A stretch of DNA of 17,200 nucleotides from Bacillota bacterium (GTDB taxonomy: Bacteria; Bacillota; Clostridia; Lachnospirales; Anaerotignaceae). The stretch is from positions 1 through 17,200 of the forward strand of contig JAEZPX010000151.1 of assembly GCA_023413275.1 (NCBI GenBank), read 5' to 3'. This document shows, piece after piece, positions 1-5,962 of this stretch (position 1 is the stretch's first letter; the number at the start of each line of letters is the position of its first letter). A model generated the notes under the pieces. That model was not told the DNA's origin. It was given only the letters and a program-made list of their open reading frames with translations, and searched no databases. The position numbers were made by a program, and so were the translations under genes.

Positions 1-1290
1 GATGTCTTTTGTGCGGCAGTTTACGAATTTTTCCACACGATTATTCATATCTAAGGAGCCTGTCAGTTTTTTTCTGATAGAAATTCTGGTTTTCTCCGCT
101 GTTTCTCGACTACGTTTATTTGCCAAAACTTGTGCCGCAATTTTTTCTGCTTCCATTTTATTTTCAATAAAATAGATTTCCAGCTGCTCTCTAAAATAAT
201 CCGTCATTGCATCTTGTATAAATTTATTTGTAATGGATTTTTTCGTTTGGTTTTCATAGCTGGTAACAGTTGAAAAGGAGTTTATGACTAAAATTAAGCT
301 ATCCTCAATATCGGTAAAGGCAATTTTTTTCTCATCCTTTTTGTATAAATTATTGCTTTTTAGGTATTTATCTATGGCAAATACAAAAGCGTTTTTAACC
401 GCTTTATCAGGGGAACCACCATATTCCAAAAAGCTGGAATTATGGTAATATTCAAGAATATTTACTTGATTATTAAAGCAAAATGCAGCCTCAAATTTTA
501 ACTTATATTCCGGCTTATCCTCTCGGTCACGACCCTTTGTTTCTGTTTGCAAATAATGAACATCCGTAAGGTTGTCTGTTCCAGAAAGTTCCAGCAAATA
601 GTCTTTAATACCGTTTTTATAGCAATAAATATATTTTTCTCCACTTTCCTCATCAAACAATTCAAAGGTTAGGCCTGCATTAACCACAGCCTGCTTTTTT
701 AAAATATCCTGAAAGTAGGTAAGGGGGATATTAATATCTGTAAATACATCCCGATCGGGGCGCCATTTAATTTGTGTACCAGAGGGGTGCTTTTCAGCAC
801 CTTCTTTCATAAGGCCGCCCACATTTTCGCCTTTTTCAAAGTGAAGGCTATGGCAGATTCCATCTCGATAAATCACTGCATCCATATATTCGGAAGCATA
901 CTGGGTTGCACAGGTACCAAGACCATTAAGCCCCAGACTGAACTCATAGTTCTCCCCAGTGTTATTTTGATATTTACCACCTGCGTAAAGCTCGCAGAAC
1001 ACCAATTCCCAGTTGAAGCGATCTTCTTTGGAATTATAATCCACAGGAATTCCTCGGCCGTAATCTTTGACCATAATGGAATGGTCTTTATATCGAATGA
1101 CATCAATTTTATTTCCGAAGCCTTCTCTTGCCTCATCGATAGAGTTAGATAGGATTTCAAAAACTGCGTGTTCGCAGCCATCTAAGCCATCGGAACCAAA
1201 AATAACACCGGGGCGAAGGCGAACACGATCCGCACCTTTTAATGAAGTGATACTTTCGTTGGTATAGTTTGATTTTTGTTGTGATTTCAT
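1..1290 (-). CDS. DNA topoisomerase type II subunit B (ParE/GyrB-like), N-terminal 430 residues, cut by window edge
   Basis: This is the ATPase subunit of a type II topoisomerase, which hydrolyses ATP to drive strand passage on DNA together with a GyrA/ParC-type partner. Read on the minus strand from ATG 1290-1288, the frame stays open to base 1. The GHKL ATPase motifs are in order: EILSNSIDEA (N box), DYGRGIPVD (G1), and GLNGLGTCATQYAS (the lid motif, GLHGVG in classic GyrB). The transducer region follows, and the frame then approaches the TOPRIM domain with KLTGSLDMNNRVEKFVNCRT. Classic GyrB has GKLADC at this point, so this belongs to a divergent ParE-like branch rather than housekeeping GyrB. 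About 430 of an expected 640-660 residues are present. A weak AGGTG ribosome site lies 5 nt before the ATG. The partner subunit would be expected just beyond the left edge. Family is certain; ParE versus GyrB is not settled. Confidence 0.9.
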   Translation of the reverse strand, partial: MKSQQKSNYTNESITSLKGADRVRLRPGVIFGSDGLDGCEHAVFEILSNSIDEAREGFGNKIDVIRYKDHSIMVKDYGRGIPVDYNSKEDRFNWELVFCELYAGGKYQNNTGENYEFSLGLNGLGTCATQYASEYMDAVIYRDGICHSLHFEKGENVGGLMKEGAEKHPSGTQIKWRPDRDVFTDINIPLTYFQDILKKQAVVNAGLTFELFDEESGEKYIYCYKNGIKDYLLELSGTDNLTDVHYLQTETKGRDREDKPEYKLKFEAAFCFNNQVNILEYYHNSSFLEYGGSPDKAVKNAFVFAIDKYLKSNNLYKKDEKKIAFTDIEDSLILVINSFSTVTSYENQTKKSITNKFIQDAMTDYFREQLEIYFIENKMEAEKIAAQVLANKRSRETAEKTRISIRKKLTGSLDMNNRVEKFVNCRTKDI

Positions 1291-1430
1291 GAAAACACCT
1301 GCTTCTTTTGTTATCTGACTCTATATATAGTTAGGAAGTAAATTTATCCCAATGTATATAGGGTAACACTAGTTTGCCTATAGTGTCAAGGCAGTGGAAA
1401 AAGGATAGTACTTTATTGTTGACAAAAAAC

Positions 1431-1459
1431 TTGATTTTTTATGCTGGGGTTGGTATAAT
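1431..1459 (+). promoter_or_regulatory. Promoter for the tRNA-Ser gene
   Basis: TTGATT (1431-1436) is separated by 17 bp from TATAAT (1454-1459), and the -10 box carries the extended TGG in front of it. Transcription would start near 1466, about 130 nt before the mature tRNA. A TTGACA at 1419-1424 is badly spaced from the -10 box (29 bp) and probably not used with it. Confidence 0.65.
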
Positions 1460-1596
1460 AAATAGGCTTTCCACTTGATATTTGTTATGATTTTACAATA
1501 ACTCTAACTCTGATTAGTCTTGTAAGCGGTGGCTATAAGCTTGGGTTCAGTTTGGTTTTCTAATCAAAAATACTGCATATTCTTATTTGTTTATAT

Positions 1597-1687
1597 GGAA
1601 GCGTATCGAAGTGGTCATAACGGCCCTGACTCGAAATCAGGTAGTCCAGCAATGGGCTCGTGGGTTCGAATCCCACCGCTTCCGCCA
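1597..1687 (+). tRNA. tRNA-Ser, anticodon CGA
   Basis: This is a 91-nt class II tRNA with encoded CCA. The acceptor stem pairs GGAAGCG (1597-1603) with CGCTTCC (1677-1683), followed by discriminator G and CCA 1685-1687. The anticodon stem is CCTGA/TCAGG with loop CTCGAAA, placing anticodon CGA at 1632-1634, which reads the serine codon UCG. A long variable arm (AGTCC pairing with GGGCT) is diagnostic for tRNA-Ser, and the T arm is GTGGG-TTCGAAT-CCCAC. It stands alone, with its own promoter upstream. Confidence 0.97.
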
Positions 1688-1692
1688 AAATT

Positions 1693-1742
1693 AATGTCAG
1701 AAATGGATGTCCTGCGGTTTTCACTGCAGGACATTCGACATT
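1693..1742 (+). repeat. Nested hairpin just after tRNA-Ser
   Basis: Inner arms ATGTCCTGC (1707-1715) and GCAGGACAT (1726-1734) are perfectly complementary, and outer arms AATGTC (1693-1698) and GACATT (1737-1742) pair around them. There is no U-tract, so this is not a standard terminator. It may be a tRNA 3'-trailer processing signal or the remnant of an element inserted at the tRNA 3' end. The rest of 1743-1925 has no supportable gene: one open frame crosses the tRNA itself and another holds only 19 codons (1843-1902) without a ribosome site. Confidence 0.5.
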
Positions 1743-1925
1743 CCATGCTTCTTCACCCTAAAAATTCCCGTCAAAAAAGAGTGCGATTTCATGGATATCA
1801 TAGGGGTAATTTGGATAAGCCCATGGATTTGAATTCACGCCTATGCCCTTTTACGACAGCAAAGCCGAAAAGAAAGCGACGCTATATATAATCCTGAACT
1901 AATAAAATAAGAGAACAATCATTGA

Positions 1926-1974
1926 AGCCGGAGAATCGGAGTGCGGAAACGCACTTTTATTCTCTGGCTTTTTT
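1926..1974 (+). terminator. Intrinsic terminator downstream of tRNA-Ser
   Basis: Arms 1926-1936 and 1959-1969 (AGCCGGAGAAT with ATTCTCTGGCT, one G-U pair) enclose a second stem AGTGCG/CGCACT with a GAAA loop, followed by six T. It closes the tRNA transcript about 240 nt downstream of the CCA end. The following stretch, 1975-2240, is AT-rich and I see no gene in it. Confidence 0.85.
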
Positions 1975-2240
1975 GTTTTCTGGAAAGGAAGTATAGTTCG
2001 AATTCAATTATCCTGCAATGATGTGAATTTTTAGCCTTTCCGCTAATCTGCAAGCATGGCTTGTTGGGAGTGCCTTCCCTAAGTTAACTCTACTGTGGAT
2101 ATTTGTTATATATTTTATGGTGACTAATGTATTTTTTATCCCCTTATATTTTAATTTCTATTTAGTTAGCAGTAAAACTGGGATAATCCAAAAATGGAAT
2201 ACCTCCATTGATTTAACATAAATAATTTCTTTATAATACC

Positions 2241-2271
2241 TTGCACAACATAGTACTGTGTGGTACACTAT
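2241..2271 (+). promoter_or_regulatory. Promoter and candidate PadR autoregulatory operator
   Basis: TTGCAC (2241-2246), a 17-bp spacer and TACACT (2264-2269) with extended TGG form a sigma-A type promoter 19 nt before the padR start codon. An inverted repeat ATAGT (2250-2254) / ACTAT (2267-2271) with a 12-bp gap straddles the spacer and -10 box. PadR proteins commonly repress their own promoters through dyads of this kind; that this dyad is the PadR site is inference. Confidence 0.6.
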
Positions 2272-2287
2272 ATTCGGAGGTGAACAT

Positions 2288-2614
2288 ATGGATGATTTTG
2301 AATGGATTGCACAACTAAGACGTGGTGTCATGGAATTTTGTGTATTGCTTTTGCTTAATCAAAAAGCTTGTTACGGTTATGAGTTGGTAGACGCCTTAGA
2401 ACAATTTGATTATCTATCAATAACAGAAGGCACATTATATCCCTTATTGAGAAGACTTAACAAAGAAAAAAAATTAGAATCATATTGGTTGGAATCGGAC
2501 ATCGGACATCCGAGAAAGTATTATAATCTGACTCCGTTAGGGCTTGATGTTCTCAATAAAATGTCATTAACTTGGATTGGGTTATCAAAAGAATTAAACA
2601 CTTTATTAATCTAA
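2288..2614 (+). CDS. PadR-family transcriptional regulator
   Basis: This 108-residue cytoplasmic repressor has the PadR winged helix-turn-helix. Near its N terminus it has LRRGVMEFCVLLLL, then YGYELVDAL and ITEGTLYPLLRRLNKEKKL (recognition helix). The wing, GHPRKYYNLTPLGLDVL, is the family's usual G-RPRKYY segment with His instead of Arg. The ATG at 2288 is preferred over an upstream in-frame ATG at 2258 because GGAGG (2276-2280) sits 7 nt before it and 2258 lies inside the promoter. The next gene starts 16 nt after the stop, so the two are co-transcribed. Short PadR proteins paired with a DUF1700/HAAS membrane protein are a recurrent Firmicutes unit responding to envelope or drug stress. Confidence in the family is high; the ligand cannot be read. 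Confidence 0.93.
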   Translation: MDDFEWIAQLRRGVMEFCVLLLLNQKACYGYELVDALEQFDYLSITEGTLYPLLRRLNKEKKLESYWLESDIGHPRKYYNLTPLGLDVLNKMSLTWIGLSKELNTLLI

Positions 2615-2630
2615 GAGGAGAAAAGCAGAT

Positions 2631-3155
2631 ATGGATAAAATCACCTACATAAATGAGTTGAAAAAAAGTCTAAAATGGTTGCCTGTGGAACAGAAAGAAG
2701 ACATCGTCAGGGAAATCGAACAGAACATATCAGACGCTCTAGCCGCAGGAAAAAAAGAATCTTTTGTTATTGGCAGATTAGGAAACCCTAAACTTCTCGC
2801 AAAATCATTGGCGGGAGAATATTATGTGAAAAACAATAGTATTATTAAAGCCATTCCGTTCTTTTTGTCGGCTGGTTTTGGTAGCTTTTTCATGGTGTTT
2901 GTATTTGGCGGCATGGTATTACTGTTTAGTGCTGGTGCAATTGGATCAATTGCTGGAGGCATAATGCGGGCATTCGGAAATGAGGCTGTTAATATAACGA
3001 TCTTTAATATGGATGCACCTCGGATTCTAAGTATTCCAACAGGTCTATTGACAGCAGGAGTGTTATTTTGTTTGGCGTATTTTTGCTGTCGAGTTCTAAA
3101 AAAATATTTTATCCGGGTGGCTAGTGAATATAAAAAGCGAATACAGCTGTTATGA
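2631..3155 (+). CDS. DUF1700 / HAAS-domain membrane protein
   Basis: This 174-residue protein opens with MDKITYINELKKSLKWLP, then EQKEDIVREIEQNISDALAAGK and IGRLGNPKLLAKSLAGEY. This is the helical HAAS signature (DUF1700) that contacts PadR-type regulators or ABC-type partners in related loci. Two hydrophobic segments follow, roughly residues 73-105 and 131-155, with a basic tail (RVLKKYFIRVASEYKKR), so it is predicted to lie in the cytoplasmic membrane with the HAAS domain inside the cell. A GAGGAG site precedes the ATG. It is translated behind PadR and probably shares its regulation. It is shorter than many DUF1700 proteins, which often carry a longer C-terminal region. Family call is good; the role is known only by association. 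Confidence 0.88.
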   Translation: MDKITYINELKKSLKWLPVEQKEDIVREIEQNISDALAAGKKESFVIGRLGNPKLLAKSLAGEYYVKNNSIIKAIPFFLSAGFGSFFMVFVFGGMVLLFSAGAIGSIAGGIMRAFGNEAVNITIFNMDAPRILSIPTGLLTAGVLFCLAYFCCRVLKKYFIRVASEYKKRIQLL

Positions 3156-3241
3156 TATCCAGAATTAACGTGGCTCTATATTAAAGTCATGTATGAAGAT
3201 TTGAACTCATACATGATTTTTTGTTTTATTTATGCTAAAAT
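3154..3241 (+). repeat. Terminator-promoter repeat, copy 1
   Basis: First of three related intergenic elements (others at 3812-3926 and 4253-4367). It holds an intrinsic terminator, arms TCATGTATGA (3187-3196) and TCATACATGA (3207-3216), a perfect 10-bp stem followed by six T. An extended -10 box TATGCTAAAAT ends at 3241. It ends the padR transcript and probably starts the next gene. The repeat begins inside the stop-codon region of the DUF1700 gene, and this copy lacks the upstream TAGTTCAAATC segment found in the other two. Confidence 0.8.
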
Positions 3242-3287
3242 CAAAAAAGATATACGATTAATATGATATGAATAAAGGAGGGTACTT

Positions 3288-3782
3288 ATGGATGTAAGCA
3301 TCTTATTATTTCCTGACTTTGAAACTTTGGATGTTTTTGGACCGGTGGAAGTGTTGGGGTGTATTGAAGAATATAAGCTTCGCTATATTTCAGTTACAGG
3401 CGGAACGATTACAAGCAGGCAGGGTGTGCAGGTGTTAACTGAGGATATTCAAAACGATGGCTGCGAGGGAATTCTATTGATACCGGGTGGGCAAGGTGCA
3501 CGATCTTTAGTGCATGATATGAAGTTTATTGAAAAGCTGTCAGATATGGTTTTAAAATCAAAGTATTGTCTTACAGTCTGCACAGGTTCGGCCTTGCTTG
3601 CAAAAACTGGCCTTTTAAATCATAAAAAGGCAACATCCAATAAAAAGGCTTTTGAATGGGTTAAATCAGTCAACACGAATGTTTTGTGGGTTGAAAAAGC
3701 CAGATGGGTTGTAGATGAAAAATACTACACATCTTCCGGGGTATCTGCTGGAATAGATATGGCATTGGGTTGCTCCATATGA
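3288..3782 (+). CDS. DJ-1/PfpI family protein, C terminus probably truncated
   Basis: The 164-residue product is a class I glutamine amidotransferase-like protein of the DJ-1/ThiJ/PfpI superfamily, resembling isonitrile-hydratase-type members. Visible landmarks are the N-terminal strand MDVSILLFPDFETLDVFGPVEV with conserved Glu21, the turn IPGGQGA, and the nucleophile elbow TVCTGSALLA with Cys98. ATSNKKAFEWV and SSGVSAGIDMALG follow. Homologues run to about 190-200 residues with a final helix after GIDMAL. Here the frame stops three codons after that motif (CSI, then TGA). Reading one base over continues as GLLHMTINLTIRSGC before stopping, so a single-base loss near 3770 is likely. A strong AAGGAGGG site fixes the ATG. 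Alone in its transcript between two copies of the repeat. The substrate cannot be inferred, and activity is doubtful without the C-terminal helix. Confidence 0.85.
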   Translation: MDVSILLFPDFETLDVFGPVEVLGCIEEYKLRYISVTGGTITSRQGVQVLTEDIQNDGCEGILLIPGGQGARSLVHDMKFIEKLSDMVLKSKYCLTVCTGSALLAKTGLLNHKKATSNKKAFEWVKSVNTNVLWVEKARWVVDEKYYTSSGVSAGIDMALGCSI

Positions 3783-3811
3783 CAATTAACCTAACTATTA
3801 GGAGCGGATGT

Positions 3812-3926
3812 TAGTTCAAATCTCCACTAATCCCCCAATAATATCTTAATCAGCGGGACTCTCGTATTAAAGTCATGTATGAGGATTTGAATTCATACGT
3901 GATTTTTTTGGTTTGTATGGTAAAAT
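3812..3926 (+). repeat. Terminator-promoter repeat, copy 2
   Basis: The 115-bp copy begins with TAGTTCAAATC (3812-3822). It continues to a hairpin with arms TCATGTATGA (3873-3882) and TCATACGTGA (3893-3902, one G-U pair), seven T, and an extended -10 box TATGGTAAAAT ending at 3926. The spacing from TAGTTCAAATC to the A/GATATC block is 28 bp, the same as in copy 3. TTCAAATC is complementary to GATTTGAA in the hairpin loop of the same copy. Confidence 0.8.
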
Positions 3927-3975
3927 ACAGTAGATGAGAGTTATTTATTTTTGACGGAGGAGTTGTGGTAAGGTT

Positions 3976-4209
3976 ATGTTAAAAAAGTTAAACGGTTTTT
4001 TAAATATCATAATGGGGTCAACTGTTGGTGTTACTTTTGGAAACAGTATATATCGATATATTAATTACAAAAAATATCCTAATTTATATGCATTGCAGTC
4101 GGTACCCTGGTATACAAGCATTTTATTATATTGCAGTGTAACTATAATTATTTTATTAATTTCAATTATCATAAAATTAGTTATTAAACGAAAGCTCGCA
4201 AACAAGTAA
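3976..4209 (+). CDS. Small two-helix membrane protein of unknown function
   Basis: The 77-residue protein has a first hydrophobic segment at roughly residues 8-25 (FLNIIMGSTVGVTFGNSI), a polar loop with several Tyr and Lys (YRYINYKKYPNLYAL), then PWYTSILLY. A very hydrophobic second helix spans about residues 45-69, with a basic end (KLVIKRKLANK). Two membrane passes with both ends inside are predicted. I do not recognise a named family, although the regular composition and motifs argue for a real gene rather than a chance frame. GGAGG (3956-3960) lies 15 nt before the ATG, which is long, so translation may be weak. It sits alone between repeat copies 2 and 3 and is probably transcribed from the -10 box in copy 2. 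Confidence 0.75.
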   Translation: MLKKLNGFLNIIMGSTVGVTFGNSIYRYINYKKYPNLYALQSVPWYTSILLYCSVTIIILLISIIIKLVIKRKLANK

Positions 4210-4252
4210 TTTTTTTGCTTCAAAGGTTATGAGCATAACCTATAGTGAGGGA

Positions 4253-4367
4253 TAGTTCAAATCCTAACCTAAATCACCACGATATCAATACAAAGGAGCG
4301 CACATATTAAAGTCGTGTTTGAGTAATTTGGACTCATACATGACCTTTTCGTTTTGTATGGTAAAAT
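4253..4367 (+). repeat. Terminator-promoter repeat, copy 3
   Basis: This copy starts with the same TAGTTCAAATC (4253-4263) and GATATC block (4281-4286) as copy 2. The hairpin is more degenerate (4313-4324 with 4332-4343, containing a mismatch and a wobble) and its tail is CCTTTTC, so termination should be weaker. The extended -10 TATGGTAAAAT (ending 4367) is intact. AGTTCAAAT still pairs with ATTTGGACT in the loop through a G-U pair. The following 4368-4517 has no recognisable gene. Confidence 0.75.
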
Positions 4368-4517
4368 AGAAGTAGATGAAGAAGAGCATTAAATTCATTG
4401 CTAATTAAAATTACAGCAGCACTGTTGTGGACCATGAAGCATCTATTTGGAAGATTAACTGCGTAGTATATGATTTTTTGACACGAGAAAAATGGGAATA
4501 AAGTGAGGTGAAGAAGT

Positions 4518-5006
4518 ATGAAACAATTAAAAATTCATTTTCCGGCTTTCAAAGAGGGCGACTGGATTCCAGTGGAATATACCCCAAGAGGAATGGACAT
4601 TTCACCTGAGATTCATATCGCAGAAGTGAATGAACATGCTATTTCTATAGCAATTACGCTAGATGATGTGTCACATCCTTTCTTCAAAAACTATAATCAT
4701 TGGCTTATTTGGAACTTACCAATTCTAACGGTTATTCCCAAAGCTATACCAAAGGGTGAACTAACTGGAAGCCTTTTTGGTGCGATGCAAGGCTTAGCAT
4801 ATGGAAAGCATTGCTACAAAGGACCTAAACCACCATTTAAAATGATACACTACTATACTTTTACAGTTTTTATATTAGACACCAAATTAATGTTACCTAC
4901 AAAATCCACACGAAAAGACTTCTTTCGAGCAGCTGAGGGGCACATTTTGCAAAGTGCAGCTTACACAGGGAAGTTTCAAAGCTGTAGAAAACCACCAACA
5001 TCTTAA
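4518..5006 (+). CDS. YbhB/YbcL-type phosphatidylethanolamine-binding (PEBP/RKIP-like) family protein
   Basis: The 162-residue soluble protein matches the bacterial PEBP fold in length and motif order. It has VEYTPRGMDISPEIHI (usual: ...T..G.d.SPpl.w), then LDDVSHPFFKNYNHWLIWNLP (first ligand-site motif, D-D/P...HW..WNiP). AYGKHCYKGPKPPFKMIHYYTFTVFILD follows (second ligand-site motif, Y-GP-PP-...-H-Y-F-v-alD). No signal peptide is visible, so it is cytoplasmic. GAGGTG sits 7 nt before the ATG. Bacterial members are of poorly defined function; a role in small-molecule or phospho-ligand binding is assumed from the fold. It is the last of the three single genes behind repeat copies. No terminator with a U-tract was found directly after it. 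Confidence 0.92.
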   Translation: MKQLKIHFPAFKEGDWIPVEYTPRGMDISPEIHIAEVNEHAISIAITLDDVSHPFFKNYNHWLIWNLPILTVIPKAIPKGELTGSLFGAMQGLAYGKHCYKGPKPPFKMIHYYTFTVFILDTKLMLPTKSTRKDFFRAAEGHILQSAAYTGKFQSCRKPPTS

Positions 5007-5078
5007 TATGCCGTTTCAGCCATGAGACTGTCTGCGGCAACGTGGTAGCAGGTTATCTTTGAGTGTTTGCCACCATCA

Positions 5079-5134
5079 TTATATAAGAACTTTTTGTATA
5101 AGCCGTTGAAACTCTTACAATGTTCTTATATAAT
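5079..5134 (+). promoter_or_regulatory. Promoter embedded in a perfect 12-bp inverted repeat, upstream of the two-component genes
   Basis: Arms TTATATAAGAAC (5079-5090) and GTTCTTATATAA (5122-5133) are exact reverse complements with a 31-bp centre. Inside, TTGTATAAG (5094-5102) and CTTACAA (5114-5120) can extend the pairing. A promoter lies within it: TTGAAA (5106-5111), 17 bp, TATAAT (5129-5134), with the -10 box overlapping the right arm. This is the expected layout of an operator, plausibly for the response regulator encoded next. Confidence 0.65.
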
Positions 5135-5224
5135 TATTGTATCTATTTTATCTACATACATCTTAGCATGGGGAGTGCCCTTACGCTATACTTGAAAAGA
5201 AAATAACATGAGGAAGTGACCGCC

Positions 5225-5962
5225 ATGTTGAGTATTGCAATATGTGATGACCAGCCAGCAGAGCTTGCTATTATAAATAACTACATAAAAGAATACCTCG
5301 AAACCAATATAATTGATGCAGATGTTAAGAAATTTGACCATCCGGATAGGCTGTTGAGTTCCATTGAATCAGAATGCTTTCATCTGTATCTTTTGGATAT
5401 TGTTATGCCTATGGTCAGCGGAATTGAGCTTGGAAAAGAAATCCGTCGACTTGACCGTGAGGCACAAATCATTTATGCCACTACGGAGCCTCAGTTTGCG
5501 TTGCAGGCATATGCTGTAAGCCCCATCAATTATCTTGTGAAGCCAATCAAAAAGGCACAACTGTTTGATACTTTGAGCCTTGCAATCTCCAAAATAGACC
5601 TTGGGCAGGAACAAACTTTTGCTGTTAAAACTGCGGATAGTTTGCGGGTAATAAAACTCTCGGATATTGCATGCTGTGAGTACTGCAATCATGCTGTCAT
5701 TTTCAGACTAAGGAATGGCGAAAATATACTGAGTCGCACGATTCGGGAGAATTTTTCGGAATATACTGCACGCATTTTGGGGGATCGGCATTTTTTGCAA
5801 TGCCATACATCCTTTGTGGTTAATCTGCGTTGGGTGGAGCGTTTTGCCAAGGATAGCTTTACCCTTTGCGGTGGTAAAACTGTTCCCATTTCGGCAAAAC
5901 AATACGCTTTGGTCCGAGACACCTTTATGGATTACTTAATGGAAAAGGGGGGACACAGATGA
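5225..5962 (+). CDS. LytTR-family response regulator (AgrA/LytR-like)
   Basis: This 245-residue cytoplasmic DNA-binding response regulator has a receiver domain at about residues 1-120. The acidic pocket is ICDDQ (Asp8, Asp9), the phosphoacceptor is Asp58 in LYLLDIVMP, Thr86 is in YATTE, and Lys107 is in VKP. The LytTR domain, about 130-240, has FAVKTADSLRVIKLSDI, CEYCNHAVIF, FLQCHTSFVVNLRWVERF and GGKTVPISAKQYALVRDTF. The ATG at 5225 is chosen over GTG 5216 because AGGAAG (5211-5216) is 8 nt before the ATG and overlaps the GTG. The stop overlaps the kinase start by 4 nt (ATGA), so the pair is translationally coupled. Such regulators control peptide quorum-sensing, bacteriocin or envelope genes; no peptide precursor or processing gene is adjacent, so the target is unknown. 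Confidence 0.95.
   Translation: MLSIAICDDQPAELAIINNYIKEYLETNIIDADVKKFDHPDRLLSSIESECFHLYLLDIVMPMVSGIELGKEIRRLDREAQIIYATTEPQFALQAYAVSPINYLVKPIKKAQLFDTLSLAISKIDLGQEQTFAVKTADSLRVIKLSDIACCEYCNHAVIFRLRNGENILSRTIRENFSEYTARILGDRHFLQCHTSFVVNLRWVERFAKDSFTLCGGKTVPISAKQYALVRDTFMDYLMEKGGHR

Noticed and set aside
1529..1891. Open frame of 120 codons on the plus strand
   Set aside because: It reads straight through the tRNA-Ser gene and has no ribosome site.
3812..3822. tRNA T-loop (GTTCAAATC) as evidence of a tRNA relic in the repeat
   Set aside because: No acceptor, D or anticodon arms can be drawn around it; the complementarity to the hairpin loop explains its conservation better.
3154..4367. Integron-like cassette array with attC sites
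   Set aside because: One gene per repeat is suggestive, and GTTAG/CTAAC-like bases occur, but the repeats lack the attC core-site consensus, have U-tract terminators and promoters, and no integrase is in the window.
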